Position numbers and translations under genes: made by a program
The notes under the pieces: generated by a model
Databases searched by the model: none
What the model was told of the DNA's origin: nothing
The model's input: only the letters and a program-made list of their open reading frames with translations
Shown: positions 1 through 8,381 of the stretch, one piece after another
Numbering within the stretch: position 1 is the stretch's first letter
Layout: the number at the start of each line of letters is the position of its first letter
Source: Gloeomargaritales cyanobacterium VI4D9
GTDB lineage: Bacteria; Cyanobacteriota; Cyanobacteriia; Gloeomargaritales; Gloeomargaritaceae
Direction of reading: 5' to 3'
DNA: 64,000 bases
Assembly: GCA_927797885.1 (NCBI GenBank)
Contig: OV696605.1
Location: forward strand, 1,711,157-1,775,156

Positions 1-251
1 AACCAGTTCTGATGGCATTTTTGGTAATCCTCTAAAAATGGGTTTATTATTGGTTATCCTTGATCCCCATCATAAATAAGCCCATTCATTTTGTGGTTTT
101 CTCTTAATGAATCTTTGGAGATATGTCCCACGTAGTACAGCAAATTTTAGGAATTTATCTGCACGCTCAGCCGGTTGTCCCATGACCCATATTATTGTTT
201 ATTTCATTCAATTTTGAGAAAAAAACCATGATGACAAGACCAGTCACAAAC
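1..251. other. AT-rich intergenic sequence, no gene recognised
   Basis: I see no recognisable gene here. The longest suggestive frame is a 37-codon stretch on the minus strand (183 to 70) beginning with ATG but without a ribosome binding site; it reads like decayed coding sequence rather than a live gene. The AT-rich base composition matches the repeat-filled spacer that follows, not the GC-rich coding regions. Confidence 0.4.
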
Positions 252-533
252 GGGCGCCTCCATCAATTAATCTATGGCTATTGAGAATACCCCCTGCATT
301 ATTGATAATTGTCAAGGAGAGAATGGGGTTTCCGAGCCTGGTGTGCAAGTACAGAAATCAACAAATATAGCCATCCTACTTGATTTGCATTAGCTTGCGT
401 GCCGTAGGCATACAAAAATTTCCTATAGCAATCCTACTTGATTTACAAACAAGAATTTTCCAGAACCAAGGACGGGGGCGGTGTCCCTGCGACCTCTATT
501 CCATTTTCATTTAGGATTGCTATAGAGGTGCCC
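252..533 (+). repeat. R4 repeat (GGGCACCTCTA-type ends) split by a nested R1 element
   Basis: The sequence starts GGGCGCCTC and ends TAGAGGTGCCC, imperfect inverted ends. The internal part (tggctattgagaat ... gagagaatgggg ... aaatcaa) is repeated at 7074-7194 and, inverted, near 51116-51243. An R1 element at 366-524 splits this copy at a TA. Removing R1 joins aaatcaacaaa to TAGAGGTGCCC, which matches the uninterrupted copy at 7074-7194 (aaatcaataag then TAGAGATGTCC). No coding potential seen. Confidence 0.7.
366..524 (-). repeat. R1 MITE-like element, longer composite copy nested in R4
   Basis: Starts TATAGCCATCCTACTTG and ends TTTAGGATTGCTATA, so the ends are inverted repeats. The core (ccagaaccaaggacgggg ... 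ccctgcgacc) is the same as in the copies at 5250, 19626, 44942 and 45044. This copy carries an additional left-end start at about 422 (TATAGCAATCCTACTTG), so it is either two stacked left ends or an insertion of R1 in R1. Confidence 0.7.
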
Positions 534-657
534 TAAGATTGCTATGATTCTATGTTTGGACTCATACACAAAGATGCCAAAATTCTGGAGAAATCAGTCC
601 GGGGGTTATGCCCCTTTGCCCGTTGAATCCGGATTTCCGATTGGTCGAGGTGTCTTC

Positions 658-1473
658 ATGTTGAGATGCCTCTGTTGGCTACTGGTGGTGGTTTTGGGGT
701 GGGGCTTCCTGGGGACTGACCCCGCCTTGGCCTTGGCACCGGATATTCAAGCCATCCAACAGCGGGGTATCCTGCGGGTCGCCATGTTGGGGCAGGACAA
801 TCCCCCCTTTTTTGCTCAGGATGCCCAGGGGCAACTGACGGGGGTGGATGTGGATTTAGCTAGAGACTTGGCGGCGACGCTAGGGGTGAAGCCCAAATTT
901 ATCCGCACGGCGCAGACCTTTGACCAGGTAGCCGAACTGGTGTACACCAACCAGGCAGATGTGGCGATTTCTAAATTGACTGTTACCCTCGGGCGAGCCA
1001 CTAAGGGCTTGTTTTCCCAACCCTATCTGGTGATGCGGGATGCCCTCCTGCTCAATCGTTTGCAACTGGCGCAACAGGGGCTCCAGAATCAGGAAGTTCT
1101 GGTGGACTATATTCGGCACTTTTCCGGGCGGTTGGGGGTGATCACCCAGACGGCTCACGCCCGTATTGCCCGTCGCCGGTTTCCCCAGGCCAAAATTATT
1201 GAATATCCCCGTTGGCGTGACGTGGTGACAGCGGTAGAACAGGGCACCATCATGGCCGCCTTCCGGGATGAATTGGAAGTCCGGCAGTTGGTTCTAAACC
1301 AACCGAAATTAGCCCTATATTTGAAAACGGCGGTATTAAGTGATAGCCTGAATCTGCGGGCGGTGCTTTTGCCCTGGAATAGCTACAATTTGCGGGATTT
1401 AGTGAATCAATATCTAACATTAGAATACGGAACCTTGACAACGGAAAAGTTATTAACAGAATCTAAACCTTAA
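658..1473 (+). CDS. ABC transporter substrate-binding protein, family 3 (amino-acid type)
   Basis: 271 residues. A hydrophobic signal peptide occupies residues 1-26 or so (ends in an ALA-type cleavage site), followed by the family 3 periplasmic binding fold: the opening IQQRGILRVAML, then PPFFAQDAQGQLTGVDVDLA, which is the ligand-binding first lobe. It should bind an amino acid or similar polar solute in the periplasm and hand it to an ABC permease, but no permease or ATPase gene is next to it. The open frame extends upstream to 544, but the ATG at 658 directly precedes the signal peptide and is preferred. Substrate cannot be told. Confidence 0.8.
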   Translation: MLRCLCWLLVVVLGWGFLGTDPALALAPDIQAIQQRGILRVAMLGQDNPPFFAQDAQGQLTGVDVDLARDLAATLGVKPKFIRTAQTFDQVAELVYTNQADVAISKLTVTLGRATKGLFSQPYLVMRDALLLNRLQLAQQGLQNQEVLVDYIRHFSGRLGVITQTAHARIARRRFPQAKIIEYPRWRDVVTAVEQGTIMAAFRDELEVRQLVLNQPKLALYLKTAVLSDSLNLRAVLLPWNSYNLRDLVNQYLTLEYGTLTTEKLLTESKP

Positions 1474-1488
1474 TTCTAAGTGATCTTG

Positions 1489-1627
1489 GGCGCTCCTGAG
1501 TATTTAGTGACACAGCCTGTTCACAGATTAAAGGATACAAAAAGCCTCGATCATCCCAAAGGCTTACCATGATTGACCTACGGCAAGCGGGGTTCAACCG
1601 TATCCCATAACTACTTAAAAGACTATA
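1489..1627. repeat. Repeat cluster: MITE end fragment plus IS630-like MITE
   Basis: The first part (GGCGCTCCTGAGTATTTAG, 1489-1508) resembles the left end of the MITE inside the IS630 at 35293. The rest (about 1510-1627) aligns by eye with 40663-40800: both contain attaaaggatacaaaaag, a central cccaaaggc hairpin half and a terminal tatcccataac...aaaagact-ta. In the better copy the ends are TACAGTCT and AGACTGTA, like those of the IS630 at 34589. It lies right behind the stop of the gene at 1631. Confidence 0.55.
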
Positions 1628-1630
1628 AAT

Positions 1631-1972
1631 CTAAAGGGGAATGCGCCCGGTGGTGAGCAACGTATAGCCCGTTGTTAGCGCCAACAATGAGAGGAATAAT
1701 TGCCACAAACTGGTGGGTTGCAAAACCGCTCGACCACTAGCAATGATCAACACAATTGCCAAAATAATCGGCAAAAGTCCCCAGCTTTTGGCATCCCTAG
1801 GCAGTAAAACCAACATCAACACCCCAGCGGTGAGGGCAAGCACTGACCCATCGGCGGCGATACCCCGCCAAAAATAGGGGAAGGCTTGGGTGGTGAAAAA
1901 GATATTTTCTCCTAGGACATAGATGCCCCAGAGGGTCAAACCCAGACCAATTAATCGCAGTAAAAGATTCAT
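1631..1972 (-). CDS. Small membrane protein of unknown function
   Basis: 113 residues starting MNLLLRLIGLGLTLWGIYVL. I see four hydrophobic segments (about 3-20, 33-50, 56-74 and 80-100), so it is an integral membrane protein. No family recognised. The frame remains open upstream to 2044, but the ATG at 1972 opens directly into the first membrane segment. It is divergent from the acetolactate decarboxylase gene (2059), so the two share the spacer for promoters. Confidence 0.65.
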   Translation of the reverse strand: MNLLLRLIGLGLTLWGIYVLGENIFFTTQAFPYFWRGIAADGSVLALTAGVLMLVLLPRDAKSWGLLPIILAIVLIIASGRAVLQPTSLWQLFLSLLALTTGYTLLTTGRIPL

Positions 1973-2058
1973 ACCCGACAACCGCTGACACGCCCTAGGT
2001 TTCCCTAGAGAACAATTTTCCAGTAATATTAAATTTAATCCCACGCCCTGGCAACCCC

Positions 2059-2874
2059 ATGTACATCAATCTCTCCCCGCCATTACAAGTTGCCCTTAGT
2101 AAACGTAGCCAGGAAACCGGTCAGACCCCCGCAGAAATTGTCACCATTGCCCTGCGGCAGTATTTGGAAATTGACGAAGAAACCCTCTTTCAAACCTCCA
2201 CCATTGGAGCCTTGGTCGAGGGGGTGTATCGGGGGGATTTAACCATCGCTGAATTGAGAAATTATGGGGATTTTGGTCTAGGTACCTTTAATGATTTGGA
2301 TGGGGAAATGGTGGTTTTGGATGGACAGGTTTGGCAGTTGCGTTCCGATGGGCGGGCGTACCCGGTGGCGGATGAGGTGAAAACGCCTTTTGCTACGGTG
2401 ACGTTTTGGCAGGCGGATTGGACAGCGACCCTGGATCAGCCCTTAACCTATGAGGAATTACAGCGTTATCTGGACACCCTTTTGCCCTCGGGCAATATCT
2501 TTTATGCGATTAAAATTTCCGGGCAATTTCGCTCGGTGCGTACCCGTACCATTGAACGGCAAAATCAACCCACCCGTTTGGTGGAAGCCGCCGCCCGTCA
2601 GCCGGTGCATGAATTTTTTGATGTGCAGGGTGACCTAGTGGGTTTTTGGACACCGAGTTACATGAAAACGGTGAATGTACCGGGGTATCATTTTCATTTT
2701 TTGAGTGCGGATCGACAACAGGGGGGTCATGTGTTGGATGTGTGTATTGAGCGGGTAGATATTGGCATTGATGATACGCCCCGGTTACGCATGGCATTAC
2801 CGGACACTGAGGAATTTTTGGGGGCAAATCTTACCCGGGATACGGAGCAGGAATTGCATCAGGCAGAAAAATAA
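2059..2874 (+). CDS. budA: Acetolactate decarboxylase with an N-terminal ribbon-helix-helix-like extension
   Basis: Converts alpha-acetolactate to acetoin and CO2, a fermentative overflow reaction from pyruvate. The catalytic domain spans roughly residues 45-260. The zinc ligands are visible as H211 and H213 (GYHFHFLSADR) and H224 (QGGHVLDV), and the family arginine lies in GQFRSVRTR (158-162). The family usually runs to about 240 residues; this one has 271. The extra N-terminus (residues 1-42) reads like a CopG-type ribbon-helix-helix: strand YINLSP, then two helices with GQTPAEIVTIALRQYLE. No acetolactate synthase or acetoin reductase lies beside it; phosphoketolase and lactate dehydrogenase are 6-8 kb downstream. 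Confidence 0.85.
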   Translation: MYINLSPPLQVALSKRSQETGQTPAEIVTIALRQYLEIDEETLFQTSTIGALVEGVYRGDLTIAELRNYGDFGLGTFNDLDGEMVVLDGQVWQLRSDGRAYPVADEVKTPFATVTFWQADWTATLDQPLTYEELQRYLDTLLPSGNIFYAIKISGQFRSVRTRTIERQNQPTRLVEAAARQPVHEFFDVQGDLVGFWTPSYMKTVNVPGYHFHFLSADRQQGGHVLDVCIERVDIGIDDTPRLRMALPDTEEFLGANLTRDTEQELHQAEK

Positions 2875-2946
2875 AAAATCAAGGGATTTGATGGTGTAAG
2901 TTTTTGGCTATCGTCACCATCCATTCAAGTAGCAATTAACCCAAAA

Positions 2947-3222
2947 ATGAACGCAGAAACCAAACAAGAAATATGGTTGATTCTTAAGTTAATTGCCCTC
3001 ACGGGGGTAATCAGTGCAGGTATTAAAATTTTGGGGCAATTCCTCACCTTGGATACCCCTCCCGCTTGGGTGCCGATTATGGTAGTTAGCGGGACGATGG
3101 GGGGGGCGGGTTTGGTTTTGGCGTGGCAGTCCTGGCGTGATAACCTCCGGCAAACGTCACCACGCAGATCATCTGGGGCTGAGGCACACAAGCGACCCCC
3201 ACCACCCGAAACAGGGGATTGA
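2947..3222 (+). CDS. Small two-helix membrane protein, unknown
   Basis: 91 residues with two hydrophobic segments (about 10-27 and 40-60) and a charged, proline-rich tail. No family recognised. Its 3' end runs 137 bases into the convergent CAP-protein gene on the opposite strand, so either the tail is poorly constrained or one of the two stops is not ancestral. Start ATG at 2947 is the first in frame after the decarboxylase gene. Confidence 0.5.
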   Translation: MNAETKQEIWLILKLIALTGVISAGIKILGQFLTLDTPPAWVPIMVVSGTMGGAGLVLAWQSWRDNLRQTSPRRSSGAEAHKRPPPPETGD

Positions 3223-3760
3223 GCAAGTTGGCACGGTTGGGGCGATGTTTCTGCCCATCATCAATCAACCAGGAAACCACGATGCTACGGGCATCGGTAA
3301 AGCCCTGACTCCGGCAAAAACTGGCCTGACCTTCCCACTGGCCCTGGGCATTCAATTCGGTGGTGAACTGGGTGGCAGTAATGTCCTGGGGAATCAGACG
3401 TAGGGCGACCTGCTCCATGCCTTTGACCGACCGCAGCATCCCCAAGGGTTGCACCTGGTTCAGCCAGGTTTGTGCCTCCCGCAGTCCCTTGACCCCCTCC
3501 CGGGTGCGTTGGCTGGGTTGCCCCGGCGGTTGCCAGCGTTTGCCCTGGTAGTAGGATGCCCAGGCATTTAATTGTGCCCCATACCGGCGGGGATTTTGCC
3601 GCAGTTGATTCAGTTCCGTGAGAATCCCCTGGGCGAGTTTCACCTCCAGTGTGCCCCCTTGGGCAAGGGCAGGGGTGCTAAGGAAAACGGTGAGGATGCC
3701 AATTTTGATACAGTAGAGCCGCAGTAACCCAGCAACCACGATTGGGAAATCCTTCACCAT
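3086..3760 (-). CDS. Secreted CAP-domain (SCP/PR1-like) protein
   Basis: 224 residues. An N-terminal segment (VVAGLLRLY...[13 protein letters not shown]) forms a signal peptide ending in ALAQ. The rest shows the bacterial CAP pattern: [19 protein letters not shown] near the start of the mature protein, and a C-terminal part with [20 protein letters not shown] and [10 protein letters not shown]. Such proteins are extracytoplasmic and mostly of unknown role. The ATG at 3760 overlaps the ATG of surE on the other strand (they share the AT of CATG). The open frame continues further upstream but inside surE, so I reject that extension. Confidence 0.75.
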   Translation of the reverse strand: MVKDFPIVVAGLLRLYCIKIGILTVFLSTPALAQGGTLEVKLAQGILTELNQLRQNPRRYGAQLNAWASYYQGKRWQPPGQPSQRTREGVKGLREAQTWLNQVQPLGMLRSVKGMEQVALRLIPQDITATQFTTELNAQGQWEGQASFCRSQGFTDARSIVVSWLIDDGQKHRPNRANLLNPLFRVVGVACVPQPQMICVVTFAGGYHARTATPKPNPPPPSSR

Positions 3761-4577
3761 GCGCCTCTTGGTCAGTAATGATGATGGCATTTTTGCGCCG
3801 GGATTGCGTGCCCTGGCCAATACCCTAGCGCAGGCGGGGCATGGGGTGACGGTGGTGGCTCCGGATCGGGAACGTTCGGCTACGGGGCATGGTTTGACGC
3901 TCCATAAACCCATTCGGGTGGAGCCGGTGACGGGTTTTTTTGACCCTACGGTGACCGCTTGGGCCTGTACGGGTACCCCGGCGGACTGCGTGAAACTGGC
4001 TCTGGGGCGTTTGTTGACCCATCCCCCGGATTTGGTCGTCTCTGGGATCAACCAGGGGCAAAATCTGGGTACGGATATTCTCTACTCCGGCACGGTATCG
4101 GCGGCGATGGAAGGGTTGATCGAAAATATCCCTGGAGTGGCCTTGAGCCTGGCCAGCTATACGGAACCGGAATTTGGAGTTGCCAGCCGGTTTGCCGCCG
4201 GGTTGATCCAGCAATTGTCCCGGGAACCTCTGCCCAGCGCAATTTTACTAAATGTGAATATTCCAGCGGTGGCCGCCCAGCAGATTGCCGGGGTTTGCCT
4301 GACCCGCCAGGGGGTACGCCGCTATACGGATCAATTTGACGAACGGACTGACCCCCGGGGACGCACCTACTATTGGTTGGCGGGAACCGCCATTGAGGAT
4401 GAACCGGAACCGGATGAGGGCGGGCACAGCGACCATTGGCCGACGGATGTAGCGACTGTACGAAATCATAAAATTAGCATCACACCCTTGCAGTACAATC
4501 TCACCCATGCCCCTGGGCTGGCGACCCTGGCGAACTGGTCGGGCTTGAACCAAGGTTTATACTGGCTAAAAGATTGA
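3759..4577 (+). CDS. surE: 5'/3'-nucleotidase SurE
   Basis: 272 residues, full length. SurE is a metal-dependent phosphatase acting on nucleoside 5'- and 3'-monophosphates in the cytoplasm. Metal ligands are visible: D8 and D9 in [12 protein letters not shown]40 in [10 protein letters not shown], and the N in GINQGQNLG. The start gives the canonical [10 protein letters not shown]. The stop TGA overlaps the TTG start of the next gene, suggesting translational coupling with the acetyltransferase. Confidence 0.95.
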   Translation: MRLLVSNDDGIFAPGLRALANTLAQAGHGVTVVAPDRERSATGHGLTLHKPIRVEPVTGFFDPTVTAWACTGTPADCVKLALGRLLTHPPDLVVSGINQGQNLGTDILYSGTVSAAMEGLIENIPGVALSLASYTEPEFGVASRFAAGLIQQLSREPLPSAILLNVNIPAVAAQQIAGVCLTRQGVRRYTDQFDERTDPRGRTYYWLAGTAIEDEPEPDEGGHSDHWPTDVATVRNHKISITPLQYNLTHAPGLATLANWSGLNQGLYWLKD

Positions 4578-5113
4578 GGTGTCTGCGGGTGTTCTGGAAA
4601 AGTCTGTTCCCTGGCGCACTTGGCTCGGAAACGCCCACCGGCATCGGGGAGCGGGAATTACTGATCACCGAATTGACCACCGCCAACGGGGAACGGGTGC
4701 AGATATACTTCAGCACCACCCGGGAGATTGATGTCTATGCTCTGGAAGCCTTGTGCGATGCGGTGGGCTGGGCAAAACGTCCCCTTCGCAAGGTGCGTAA
4801 GGCTCTGGAATTTAGCTTTTTAGTGGGTTCCCTCTGGCAGGAACGGGGGCAAAATCGGCGGTTGGTGGGCTTTGCCCGGGCAACGTCGGATCATGCCTTC
4901 AATGCCACCCTCTGGGATGTGGTCATCCACCCGGAATTCCAGGGGAAGGGACTGGGGAAAACCCTGATGCGCCAGATGATCCGGGAATTGCGCCGGGAAG
5001 AGATTAGCAACATTACCCTGTTTGCCGACCCCCATGTGGTCACCTTTTATGAGGAATTGGGTTTCCACCCCGACCCCGAGGGCATCAAGGGGATGTTTTG
5101 GTATCCGAATTAG
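4574..5113 (+). CDS. GNAT-family N-acetyltransferase
   Basis: 179 residues. The acetyl-CoA binding signature is clear: [19 protein letters not shown] (about 114-132), followed by [19 protein letters not shown], the end of the GNAT fold. It resembles the cyanobacterial/plastid GNAT group, but the substrate is unknown. The start is TTG at 4574 (overlapping the surE stop as TTGA) or GTG at 4589; both are non-ATG, so the exact N-terminus is uncertain. Confidence 0.8.
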   Translation: MRCLRVFWKSLFPGALGSETPTGIGERELLITELTTANGERVQIYFSTTREIDVYALEALCDAVGWAKRPLRKVRKALEFSFLVGSLWQERGQNRRLVGFARATSDHAFNATLWDVVIHPEFQGKGLGKTLMRQMIRELRREEISNITLFADPHVVTFYEELGFHPDPEGIKGMFWYPN

Positions 5114-5167
5114 ATGGTCAAAGCAGAGAAAATGGTAAGATTATCTAATACTTCACATGAACATAAG

Positions 5168-5510
5168 ATGACTAGCCTGTTGCAAAAAGCATTTACAGAA
5201 ATTCAGAAACTGCCGGACTTTCTTCAGGATCAAATTGCCCAACAGTTACTACAGCAACCCTACTCGATTAACGTTAGCTTGCCTGCCGTAGGCATACCGA
5301 AATTCCCCAAAACCAAGGACGGGAGCGGTGCCCCTGCGGCCCCTATTCCATATCTCATTTAGGATTGCTATAGAAGATAGCGAATTAAAATGGCAAAGTA
5401 GTTTTGCAAGCGATGATATTGAATTGGGAAATTTGCTAATGATGGCGCAGGAAGCCCCCCAAGAAAAGCAAGCGGGGGAAACGGAAGATAAAGGCTTTGG
5501 AGAAGCATGA
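5168..5510 (+). pseudogene. Antitoxin gene of a type II TA pair, split by an R1 MITE
   Basis: The first half begins MTSLLQKAFTEIQKLPDF...QIAQQLL; the second half (after the repeat) reads EDSELKWQSSFASDDIELGN...GFGEA and ends in TGA at 5508-5510. The R1 element at 5250-5372 separates them, brings a stop at 5360 and changes frame. Deleting R1 with one TA copy gives QQLL-EDSELKW in one frame, a typical cyanobacterial antitoxin of RelB/ParD-like length (about 70-75 residues). The stop overlaps the toxin start as ATGA. The ATG at 5168 is chosen because it begins the conserved part. Confidence 0.7.
5250..5372 (-). repeat. R1 MITE-like element inserted in the antitoxin gene
   Basis: Ends TACAGCAACCCTACT and TTTAGGATTGCTATA, imperfect inverted repeats with TA at both tips. 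The core (aaaaccaaggacggg ... cccctgcggcccc) matches other R1 copies. It carries about 20 extra bases (gttagcttgcctgccg), as does the copy at 366. TA as the duplicated target is supported because the host gene becomes continuous when one copy of TA and the element are removed. Confidence 0.85.
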
Positions 5511-5735
5511 AGTCAGCCAGAACCAGGAAGTTTCGAGAATTTTCTGGGTTTGCCGCCAAGGGTACAGGAAACAGCCAAGAAAAACTACGGGATTTGGCAA
5601 GAAAATCCATTCCACCCCAGCCTAGAATTCCAAGAAGTGAAACCAGGAGCAAGAACAGGGTCAGTTTGGGATCGCAATGGCGAGCATGGAGAACCAAATA
5701 CGGGAGTGACCCTCTGTAACCCCTGTCCCAAACTC
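5507..5735 (+). pseudogene. RelE/HigB-like toxin gene, frameshifted
   Basis: Begins MKSARTRKFREF in the first frame; the continuation LPPRVQETAKKNY and IWQENPFHPSLEFQEVKPG lies in another frame from about 5550, so at least one frameshift separates them. That pattern is typical of cyanobacterial RelE/HigB-superfamily mRNA interferases of about 85-90 residues. The C-terminal part after KPG is further scrambled and runs into an R1 right-end fragment at about 5712-5751. The gene overlaps the antitoxin stop (ATGA). It cannot make an active toxin as it stands. Confidence 0.6.
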
Positions 5736-5751
5736 AGTTAGGATTGCTGTA
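5712..5751 (-). repeat. R1 right-end fragment
   Basis: Reads cccctgtcccaaactcagttaggattgctgta in outline, matching the last 40 bases of R1 (cccctgttccattctcatttaggattgctata). The left half is missing. It terminates the toxin relic. Confidence 0.55.
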
Positions 5752-5787
5752 TATTTTTAAGGTCAGTTGCGTAAGCAGGTGCCGGTT

Positions 5788-6996
5788 ATGTGGCGAGAAA
5801 TTCCCGGTGGAGTCACGGCTCCCCAGGGGTATCGGGCTGGGGCAGTCCGGGCGGGGCTGAAACCCTCTGGGGCATTGGATTTGACCTTGATTTACTCGGA
5901 ACAGCCTGCGGTCGCCGCCGGAGCCTTTACCACCTCGCAGGTGCGGGCGGCCTGTGTCACCTATTGCCAGCAACAACTCCAGACTGGCCAACCTATCCAG
6001 GCCATTGTTTGTAATGCGGGGCAGGCCAATGCCGCGACCGGCACTCAGGGTTGGCAGGATACCTGCACAACAGCGGCAGCTTTTGCCAAAGCTCTGGGGA
6101 TCGCTCCCAACCAAGTCTTGGTGGCTTCGACGGGGGTAATTGGCCGGTTGATCCCGATGGATAAACTACTAGGAGCAATTCCCGACTTGTTGGCCGTGAC
6201 CACCAGGGAGGGGGGCGATTTGGCCGCCCAAGGGATTCTCACTACGGATTTGGTGACCAAAACCATTGCCCTGGAAAGCACGGAGTTAAATCCACCCATC
6301 CGGGTCGGGGGCATTGCCAAGGGTTCGGGGATGATTCACCCGGACATGGCGACCCTGTTGGCCTTTGTCACCTGTGATGCCCCGGTGGAGGCGGGTCTGT
6401 GGCGGCGTTTGGTACAGCAGGCGGTGACAGCCAGTTTTAACCAAATCACGGTGGATGGGGACACCAGCACTAATGATATGCTCCTGGCTCTGGCGAATGG
6501 GGCGGCCGGGGGAACGGCAATCCAAGCCGATGACCCGAGGGCGGACACCCTAGCGGCTATGGTGACAGAAGCCTGTATCCAACTGGCTAAAAAAGTCGCC
6601 CGGGACGGGGAAGGGGCAACCTGTTTGATTGAAGTGCAGGTGCGGGGTACGGATACGGATAGGGCGGCGAGAACCATTGCCCGTACCATCAGCGGTTCCC
6701 TGTTGGTCAAATCGGCGGTCTTTGGCCGTGACCCCAATTGGGGGCGGATTGCGGCGGCAGCAGGACGGGCTGGGGTGCCTTTTAACCCGGATGAATTGGC
6801 GATTGACCTGGGGTCGATCCCCCTCATGCGGGCGGGACAACCCCTCCCCTTTGACCGAGAAGCGGGGAAAAATTACCTCCACTCTGACCCGGTGGTGATC
6901 CAAGTGCAGGTCGGTTCGGGGCCAGGGGTCGGGCGTGCCTGGGGCTGTGACCTGAGCTATGACTACGTGCGAATTAACGCCGAATACACCACCTGA
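5788..6996 (+). CDS. argJ: Glutamate N-acetyltransferase / amino-acid N-acetyltransferase ArgJ
   Basis: 402 residues from the ATG at 5788. ArgJ transfers acetyl from N-acetylornithine to glutamate and can also use acetyl-CoA, giving a cyclic arginine pathway. The proenzyme self-cleaves before the nucleophile Thr: here GMIHPDMATLLAFV puts that Thr at about residue 189. KGSGMIHPDMA and the C-terminal DPNWGRI are family signatures. A TTG 21 bases upstream is in frame, but the ATG gives MWREIPGGVTAPQGY, the usual start. It stands alone between repeats. Confidence 0.93.
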   Translation: MWREIPGGVTAPQGYRAGAVRAGLKPSGALDLTLIYSEQPAVAAGAFTTSQVRAACVTYCQQQLQTGQPIQAIVCNAGQANAATGTQGWQDTCTTAAAFAKALGIAPNQVLVASTGVIGRLIPMDKLLGAIPDLLAVTTREGGDLAAQGILTTDLVTKTIALESTELNPPIRVGGIAKGSGMIHPDMATLLAFVTCDAPVEAGLWRRLVQQAVTASFNQITVDGDTSTNDMLLALANGAAGGTAIQADDPRADTLAAMVTEACIQLAKKVARDGEGATCLIEVQVRGTDTDRAARTIARTISGSLLVKSAVFGRDPNWGRIAAAAGRAGVPFNPDELAIDLGSIPLMRAGQPLPFDREAGKNYLHSDPVVIQVQVGSGPGVGRAWGCDLSYDYVRINAEYTT

Positions 6997-7463
6997 GCCA
7001 TCCCAGATACGGCCTCCGCCACCCAATTGCACCAGCAATCCCCAAAGGCTGAGAGTCTCAAGTAAATAATGATGGGCACTTCCATTAATTCATGGCTATT
7101 GAGAATAATACCTGCATTATTGATAATTACCAACGAGAGAATGGGGCTTCCAAGCCTGCCGTGTACATACAAAAATCAATAAGTAGAGATGTCCGATGTT
7201 GGACTGCGACAAACACTTCAAATCCCTTCACAGACAGGGGTTTGTTAAAATTTTGTTAAAATTATGTTCCATGCCATCATTAGTAAATTGAAACTCTCAA
7301 CTCCTGATGGGCTACTGAAACCTCCCCAATCTGAGCAAACGAAAACCATAGCATATGGGGGGTATCTCAGTCGCAGGGCACTGTCCCCACCCATGACCCA
7401 GACCCACATACTGACATAATTAATAAGAACGACCTGCATGATTATCCCGCGAATTATTACCCA
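6997..7463. other. Repeat-bearing spacer before the methyltransferase gene
   Basis: No gene seen. It holds the R4 copy at 7074-7194, then an AT-rich stretch with two direct copies of ttgttaaaattt/ttgttaaaatta at about 7242-7264. The last 150 bases presumably carry the promoter of the gene at 7464. Confidence 0.45.
7074..7194 (+). repeat. R4 repeat, uninterrupted copy
   Basis: Starts GGGCACTTC and ends TAGAGATGTCC. The interior contains tggctattgagaat, cctgcattattgataat and gagagaatgggg, identical or near identical to the copy at 252-365. It serves as the empty-site reference for the R1 insertion at 366. Confidence 0.7.
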
Positions 7464-8222
7464 ATGCGGATTCGCAACGACCTGGACTACTACGACCGGC
7501 ACGCCGACCAATGGTGGCAACCGGGGGGCACCCTTAACCTGTTGCAACACCTCAACCCGGGGCGGTTCCAATTTTTTGACCAGTATGTGCCGGACTGGCG
7601 AGGCATCAAAGTCCTAGATGTGGGCTGTGGGGGCGGCTTGACCTGCGAATTTCTCGCCCAACGGGGAGCCATTGTCTCCGGCGTGGACCCCTCCCCCCGC
7701 TCCCTAGCCACCGCCCGGGAACACGCCCAAGCGCAGGGGTTAACCATTGACTACCGGGAAGGCACCGGCGAAGCCCTCCCCTTTGGGAACCAGCAGTTTC
7801 AGGCGGTGGTGTGTGTGGATGTGCTGGAACACGTGCAGGATGTGGGGCAGGTGGTGCGGGAATGCGGGCGAGTGTTGCAACCGGGGGGGCTGTTTTTATT
7901 TGATACGATTAACCGCACCTGGAAATCCAAAATCCTGATGATTTGGCTGATGGAAGACATTTTGCGGCAAATTCCCCAGGGGATTCACGATTGGGAAAAA
8001 TTCATTACCCCCGCCGAACTCACTGCTTTTTTAGAACAGAGTGGCTTCGGGGACATCACCTGCCGGGGCTTCGACCTCACGGATGGCGGCAATCTAAAAA
8101 CTTTATTTTCCCTTTTGTTGTCTGGGCTACAAAGTGATGCAACCCGCAGGGCATTAAAAGTACAAATTAATGACGACATGGACGTAATTTATATTGGCAA
8201 AGCGGTAAAAATGGCGGTTTAG
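7464..8222 (+). CDS. UbiG-like SAM-dependent methyltransferase
   Basis: 252 residues. The SAM-binding motif I is KVLDVGCGGGLTCEF (49-63), followed by the acidic strand end GVDPSPRSLATAR and motif VVCVDVLEHV. The overall sequence is that of the UbiG group (O-methylation in ubiquinone synthesis). Cyanobacteria make plastoquinone rather than ubiquinone, so the true substrate is probably another quinone or phenolic compound. It is followed by a promoter-sized gap before phosphoketolase. Confidence 0.75.
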   Translation: MRIRNDLDYYDRHADQWWQPGGTLNLLQHLNPGRFQFFDQYVPDWRGIKVLDVGCGGGLTCEFLAQRGAIVSGVDPSPRSLATAREHAQAQGLTIDYREGTGEALPFGNQQFQAVVCVDVLEHVQDVGQVVRECGRVLQPGGLFLFDTINRTWKSKILMIWLMEDILRQIPQGIHDWEKFITPAELTAFLEQSGFGDITCRGFDLTDGGNLKTLFSLLLSGLQSDATRRALKVQINDDMDVIYIGKAVKMAV

Positions 8223-8381
8223 GGGATAGGGGTAATACCCTGGGTGCCGGAAACCTTAAACCCGTATAAATTACGCCTGTGTTCCCTCCAAGCGGGGCTA
8301 GAGTGTTAACAGGGGTAGCTGGTGAGTACAAACATCTAGGCAAAAAAACGGTTACCAAGAAACACTTTTGAGGGATTTGGT

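Noticed and set aside
5328-5510. A 60-residue gene starting inside the R1 element
   Set aside because: Its first 15 residues are translated repeat; the rest is the second half of the interrupted antitoxin.
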